Shown: piece after piece, positions 60,195-64,000 of the stretch
Layout: each line of letters starts with the position of its first letter
Numbering within the stretch: position 1 is the stretch's first letter
Assembly (NCBI RefSeq): GCF_000308655.1
Contig: NZ_BAGC01000071.1
Location: 186,001-250,000 of the forward strand
DNA: 64,000 nt
Reading direction: 5' to 3'
Source of the DNA: Nocardia niigatensis NBRC 100131
Lineage (GTDB): Bacteria; Actinomycetota; Actinomycetes; Mycobacteriales; Mycobacteriaceae
Position numbers and translations under genes: made by a program
Notes under the pieces: model-generated
What the model was told of the DNA's origin: nothing
Seen by the model: only the letters and a program-made list of their open reading frames with translations
Database searches by the model: none

Positions 60195-61135
60195 TGGCCA
60201 CGCGGGTATCGGCCGAACGCGGATCGTGGCAGGCGCGCTCGGTCCGGCGGCTCTCGGCGCTGACGGTGCGCGGCCTGGCCGCGCACCTGCCGGTGAACGC
60301 GCGCACGCTGCCGCCGATCCGGGTGCTGATCGATCACGCGCTGCGGACGGCCGCGCCGACCCTGCGCGGCACCGAGATCGAGCAGGTGCGACAGACGCGG
60401 GTGCGCGGCGAGTGGGTGCGGGGCCCCAAGGCCGAGCGGACGGATCGCGCCGTGCTCTATGTCCATGGGGGAGGGTTCGTGGCGGGATCGGCGGCCGGAT
60501 ACCGGGGTGTGGCGTCGCGATTCTCCACCGCGACCCGGATGCCGGTGTTCGCAGTGGACTACCGTCGCGCCCCCGAGCATCCGTTTCCCGCTGCGCCCCA
60601 GGATGTTTCGGCGGCCTTCCAGTGGCTGCTCGCCCAGGGCTTCGCCGCGGACCGGATCGTGGTCGCCGGTGACTCGGCGGGCGGCTATCTCGCCGCGGAC
60701 CTGGTCATCGCGAATGCCGGGGCCGGGCGGCCGCAGCCCGGCGCGCTGGTGCTGTTCTCACCGATGGCCGATCTGACGCTCGAGGTCGCCGCCGGCCACG
60801 AGGGCGCGGCGGCGGAGGGACTGCTCTCGATCGAGGTATCCCGGCGCGCCGTCGCCCTGTTCACCGGCACACCACTCGAACTGCGCCCGGTGCGCGGAAT
60901 GCGATTGCCGCCCACGCTCATTCACACCAGCGACACCGAGTTCTTCGGCGGCGACGCCATCGCGCTCGCCCGACGCTGGACCGACGCGGGCGCGGTCTGC
61001 GAGTTGCAGGTGTGGCCGGATCAGATGCACGTGTTCCAGGCGCTGCCCGCGCTGATCCCGGAATCGCGGTTCGCCTATCGCGCCGCCGCCCGATTCGTCT
61101 CCTCGATGCTCGACCCGGCCGCGGCCGCGGTCTGA
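60194..61135 (+). CDS. HSL-type alpha/beta hydrolase
   Basis: A 313-residue hormone-sensitive-lipase-family esterase: HGGGFVAGSAAGYRGVASRF with the oxyanion hole, nucleophile GDSAGGYLAADLVI, and catalytic His in WPDQMHVFQALPAL. ATG 60194 shares its A with the preceding TGA. With the aldehyde dehydrogenase and acyl-CoA synthetase it suggests ester cleavage, alcohol/aldehyde oxidation and CoA activation. Confidence 0.9.
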   Translation: MATRVSAERGSWQARSVRRLSALTVRGLAAHLPVNARTLPPIRVLIDHALRTAAPTLRGTEIEQVRQTRVRGEWVRGPKAERTDRAVLYVHGGGFVAGSAAGYRGVASRFSTATRMPVFAVDYRRAPEHPFPAAPQDVSAAFQWLLAQGFAADRIVVAGDSAGGYLAADLVIANAGAGRPQPGALVLFSPMADLTLEVAAGHEGAAAEGLLSIEVSRRAVALFTGTPLELRPVRGMRLPPTLIHTSDTEFFGGDAIALARRWTDAGAVCELQVWPDQMHVFQALPALIPESRFAYRAAARFVSSMLDPAAAAV

Positions 61136-61153
61136 CTTGGAAAGGCACGCTCC

Positions 61154-62950
61154 GTGAACGCATTCCGCTTCGATACCCTGCCCGCGGCGTTCCAGCACAC
61201 CGCGGCGATCGCGCCCGACGCGATCGCGCTGCGCACCCCTGGCGACACCCAGACCATGACCTGGCGCGAATACGGCCGCCGGGTACGGGAAGTCGCCGCG
61301 GGGCTGGCCGGACTCGGCGTCACCCGCGGTGACACGGTCGCGCTGATGATGAGCAATCGGGTCGAGTTCTATCCGCTCGAAGTGGGCGCGCAGCACCTGG
61401 GCGCGACCTCGTTCTCGGTGTACAACACGCTGCCGGTCGAGCAACTGACCCATGTCCTCGCCAATGCGGATGCGCGCGTGGTGATGTGCGAATCGCAGTA
61501 CGTGGCGCGTCTGCGGGCCACCGGCATCGAGCTCGATCGGATCGTCTGCGTCGACGACGCACCCGAGGGCACCCTGCCGGTGTCCGAGCTGATCGCCTCG
61601 GGCGCAACCGATTTCGACTTCGAGGCCGCTTGGCGGGCCGTCCGCCCGGACGACATCGCCACGCTGATCTACACTTCGGGCACCACCGGCAATCCGAAGG
61701 GCGTGGAGACCACCCACGCCAACCTGATGTTCCAGGTGTACGGCATCGCCGGGGTGCTCGGCATCGAATTCGGTGACACCATCACCTCGTTCATGCCGAC
61801 CGCGCACATCGCCGACCGGCTCACCGCCCTGTACGTGCAGGAGGTCCTCGGCACCCAGGTGACCTGCGTGCCCGACGCCAGGCAGATCGCGCCCGCCCTG
61901 GTCGACCTGCGCCCGACCGTCTGGGGCGCGGTGCCGCGGGTCTGGGAGAAGCTCAAGGCCGCCATCGAATTCAAGGTCGCGCACGAGCCCGATCCCGATC
62001 GGCGCGCGGCAATGCAGTGGGCGATGGCGGTGGCCGCCGAACGCAGTCGCCACCAGCTCGCCGGAGAACCCGTCCCGGCCGAGCTCGCCGGGGAGTGGAA
62101 GCGCGCCGACGAGAGGGTGCTGAGCGGCCTGCGGGCGGCTCTGGGATTCGACCGGCTGCGCTGGGCGCTGTCCGGCGCGGCTCCCATTCCGCCGCAGACG
62201 CTGGGTTTCTTCGCCGGACTGGGCATTCCGATCGCCGAGATCTGGGGCATGTCGGAACTGTCCTGCATCTGCAGCGTCTCGCATCCCGCGGACGCGAAGC
62301 TGGGCACGGTCGGAAAACTGCTGCCCGGCATGGAGGCCCGCCACACGGCCGACGGCGAGCTCCACGTGCGCGGGCCACTGGTGATGAAGGGCTACCGGGG
62401 TTTGCCCGACCAGACCCGGGAGGCCGTCGACGCGGAGGGCTGGCTGGCGACCGGCGATATCGTCACCATCGACGACGACGGCTACCTCACGGTCGTGGAC
62501 CGCAAGAAGGAACTGATCATCAACGCGGCCGGCAAGAACATGTCGCCGACCCACATCGAGAACGTGATCAAGGCTGCCACCCCGCTCATCGGCGCCATGG
62601 CCGTCATCGGCGACGGGCGCCCGTACAACACGGCGCTGATCGTGCTCGACGCCGAAACCGTGGAACGCCATGCGTCGCAGCAGCACTCGGGCGAATCCTC
62701 CGCGGCGGCCCTGGCCGCCGACCCCGCGATCATCGAGGCCATCGAGGCGGGAGTGGCCGCGGGCAACGAGCGACTGTCCCGCGTGGAGCAGATCAAGCGC
62801 TTCCGGATCCTGCCGGCGTTCTGGGAGGCCGGCGGCGAGGAGGTCACCCTCACCATGAAACTCAAGCGAAAGGCCATCGCCGCCAAGTACGCCCGCGAGA
62901 TCGACGGACTCTACGAGGTCGCCGACCCGAGGACCGCCGCCGAACGCTAG
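61154..62950 (+). CDS. Long-chain acyl-CoA synthetase (FadD15-like)
   Basis: A 598-residue ANL enzyme with the P-loop TLIYTSGTTGNPKGVETTHA, IAEIWGMSELSCICSVSHPA, DGYLTVVDRKKELIINAAGK (hinge and A8) and the catalytic Lys region near LTMKLKRKAIAAKYA. The length and the N-terminal pattern resemble FadD11/FadD15-type synthetases. GTG 61154 follows GAAAGG. It ends the operon. Confidence 0.9.
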   Translation: MNAFRFDTLPAAFQHTAAIAPDAIALRTPGDTQTMTWREYGRRVREVAAGLAGLGVTRGDTVALMMSNRVEFYPLEVGAQHLGATSFSVYNTLPVEQLTHVLANADARVVMCESQYVARLRATGIELDRIVCVDDAPEGTLPVSELIASGATDFDFEAAWRAVRPDDIATLIYTSGTTGNPKGVETTHANLMFQVYGIAGVLGIEFGDTITSFMPTAHIADRLTALYVQEVLGTQVTCVPDARQIAPALVDLRPTVWGAVPRVWEKLKAAIEFKVAHEPDPDRRAAMQWAMAVAAERSRHQLAGEPVPAELAGEWKRADERVLSGLRAALGFDRLRWALSGAAPIPPQTLGFFAGLGIPIAEIWGMSELSCICSVSHPADAKLGTVGKLLPGMEARHTADGELHVRGPLVMKGYRGLPDQTREAVDAEGWLATGDIVTIDDDGYLTVVDRKKELIINAAGKNMSPTHIENVIKAATPLIGAMAVIGDGRPYNTALIVLDAETVERHASQQHSGESSAAALAADPAIIEAIEAGVAAGNERLSRVEQIKRFRILPAFWEAGGEEVTLTMKLKRKAIAAKYAREIDGLYEVADPRTAAER

Positions 62951-62974
62951 CGGAACCGGATTTCGGCGTAGGGG

Positions 62975-63022
62975 TTGACGGCCTCGGCTAACTCGATTAG
63001 CTTTATGGCTATCGCAGTTAGC
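62975..63022 (+). promoter_or_regulatory. Promoter with two overlapping dyads
   Basis: TTGACG (62975-62980), 17 nt, TAGCTT (62998-63003). Two tandem dyads overlap it: GCTAA-CTCGA-TTAGC (62987-63001) and GCTA-N7-TAGC (63008-63022). They probably bind the TetR protein encoded next but one. Confidence 0.6.
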
Positions 63023-63046
63023 TTCACTCGCTAGGGAGAGAACGAC

Positions 63047-63898
63047 ATGACCGAGTACGTGGACATCGAGGGTGGCCGGATCGCGTACGACGAGATCGGC
63101 ACCGGACCGCTGGTCGTGCTGTCGCACGGCATGGGCGTCGACCGCAACGTCTACAAGCACCTGGCCCCGATGCTCGCGGCCGCCGGGTACCGCGTGGTCA
63201 ACACCGATATGCGCGGCCACGGCGAGTCGAGCATGGAATGGGCCTCGGTCACCGGCAAGGCGGCCATCAGCCGCACCGATGTGGCCGGCGATCTGCTCGC
63301 GGTCATCGAGAAGCTGGGCGGCGGGCCGGCCATCGTGGTGGGACACTCGCTGTCCGGCGGGTCGGCCACCATCGCCGCGGCGCAGCGGCCGGACCTGGTG
63401 CGGGCCATCGTGGAGATCAACCCGTTCACGCTGACCCAGAAGGTCGACATCGCAGCGCTTTTCACCAACTCCCGCCACCGCAGCGGCATGATCCCGCTGA
63501 TGGGCACCATGATGTTCAAGAGCCTCGGCCAGTGGCTGAAGTACCTGAAGGTGGCCATCCCCACCAAGCCCGCCGACCTGGACGAGTACCTGGGCGAGGT
63601 CGCGGCCAAGCTGCGGGAGCCCGGCCGGATGGCCGAGTTCATGAAGACCGGTCAGTCGACCCCCGCGGACGCGGAAGCCCAGGTGCCCAACGTGACCCAG
63701 CCCGCGCTCATCATCATGGGCACCGCCGACCCGGACTTCCCGAGCCCCGAGGCCGAGGGCCAGCGCATCGTCGCCGCTCTGCCGGCCGGACTGGGCAGCC
63801 TTGGCCTGGTCGAGGGCACCGGCCACTACCCGCAGTTCGAGGCCGCCGACCGGGTCGCGGAGCTGATCCTGCCATTCCTGAAGGAACATCATGCCTAG
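63047..63898 (+). CDS. Alpha/beta hydrolase
   Basis: A 283-residue alpha/beta-hydrolase. The oxyanion loop is VVLSHGMGVDRNVYKHLAPM and the elbow is VVGHSLSGGSATIAA with Ser at about 106. The acid lies in MGTADPDFPS and the His in EGTGHYPQFEAADR. AGGGAGAG precedes the ATG. It is followed by an overlapping TetR gene that probably controls it through the dyads upstream. Confidence 0.85.
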   Translation: MTEYVDIEGGRIAYDEIGTGPLVVLSHGMGVDRNVYKHLAPMLAAAGYRVVNTDMRGHGESSMEWASVTGKAAISRTDVAGDLLAVIEKLGGGPAIVVGHSLSGGSATIAAAQRPDLVRAIVEINPFTLTQKVDIAALFTNSRHRSGMIPLMGTMMFKSLGQWLKYLKVAIPTKPADLDEYLGEVAAKLREPGRMAEFMKTGQSTPADAEAQVPNVTQPALIIMGTADPDFPSPEAEGQRIVAALPAGLGSLGLVEGTGHYPQFEAADRVAELILPFLKEHHA

Positions 63899-64000
63899 GG
63901 TGGGCCTGAGCCGGACCGACGTCGTCGCCGCAGGGGCCACCCTCGCCGACGAGGTCGGTTTCGGCAATCTGGCGCTGGGCGCCCTCGCACAGCGACTCGG
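63891..64000 (+). CDS. TetR-family regulator, N-terminal part
   Basis: ATG 63891 opens inside the last codons of the hydrolase (8-nt overlap), with AAGGA upstream. The visible 36 residues (MPRVGLSRTDVVAAGATLAD, GFGNLALGALAQRLG) match the first helices of a TetR helix-turn-helix domain. The gene continues past the window end. Confidence 0.75.
   Translation, partial: MPRVGLSRTDVVAAGATLADEVGFGNLALGALAQRL

Noticed and set aside
60758..63967. A 1069-codon open frame on the minus strand
   Set aside because: It is antisense to four well-supported plus-strand genes with clear motifs. Such frames are common in very high G+C DNA, and its translation is rich in Gly/Arg/His without domains.

Overview
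This window is a stretch of actinobacterial chromosome with very high G+C. It most resembles a Nocardia or a close mycolata relative. The evidence is an Sdh1-type succinate dehydrogenase laid out as in Mycobacterium, a FadD5-like acyl-CoA ligase, a DinB2-type polymerase, a DUF5753/DUF397 pair, the SCO2521-SCO2524 gene set, an HspR-type operator in front of lon, and many apparently leaderless genes with a TANNNT box 6-8 nt before the start codon. No rRNA, tRNA, CRISPR array or intact insertion sequence was seen. The genus is an inference.

Region by region. 0-6 kb: a truncated FadD5-like ligase (minus), a nitronate monooxygenase, an orphan VapB-type antitoxin, a compact polyketide-synthase-like protein without its catalytic residues, and a Na+/H+-antiporter-like protein. 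6-15 kb: an S4 RNA-binding protein, a secreted NlpC/P60 protein, an AAA ATPase, a long acyl-CoA dehydrogenase with a strong terminator, an alpha/beta hydrolase, and a thiolase-like protein without thiolase catalytic residues that is followed by a TetR regulator. 15-19 kb: the sdhC-sdhA-sdhB operon, preceded by a 13-codon ORF overlapping the sdhC start. 19-27 kb: a DUF397/XRE pair opposite two coupled small proteins; a GNAT gene followed by a two-helix channel-like membrane protein; and, convergent to these, a four-gene minus-strand operon (SCO2524, SCO2523 variant P-loop, SCO2522, SCO2521) of unknown function.

27-46 kb: a sugar-type ABC importer without its ATPase, a DNA glycosylase, a 34-codon small ORF with good signals, a FAD/Fe-S 2-hydroxyacid dehydrogenase, an ABC exporter behind a dyad operator, a histidine-rich methyltransferase, a DinB2-like polymerase, an enoyl-CoA hydratase, a hydrolase, a hybrid histidine kinase, an MDR oxidoreductase and an endonuclease/exonuclease/phosphatase-family protein. 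46-49.5 kb: a YbjQ-type tandem-domain protein and lon, whose upstream region carries candidate ClgR, HspR and SigR/SigH-type elements.

49.5-53.7 kb looks like a decayed island. It holds short repeats, a frameshifted haloalkane-dehalogenase-like gene, two small coupled orphan genes, a doubly frameshifted lipoprotein-like gene and a DinB-like mycothiol-family protein. 53.7-58 kb is a detoxification or catabolic cluster (carboxymuconolactone-decarboxylase-like, VOC, two metallo-beta-lactamase-fold hydrolases and a gutted oxidoreductase), divergent from a TetR gene across a large operator. 58-64 kb is a coupled run of SRPBCC protein, aldehyde dehydrogenase, HSL-type hydrolase and acyl-CoA synthetase, followed by a separately controlled hydrolase-TetR pair that runs off the end.
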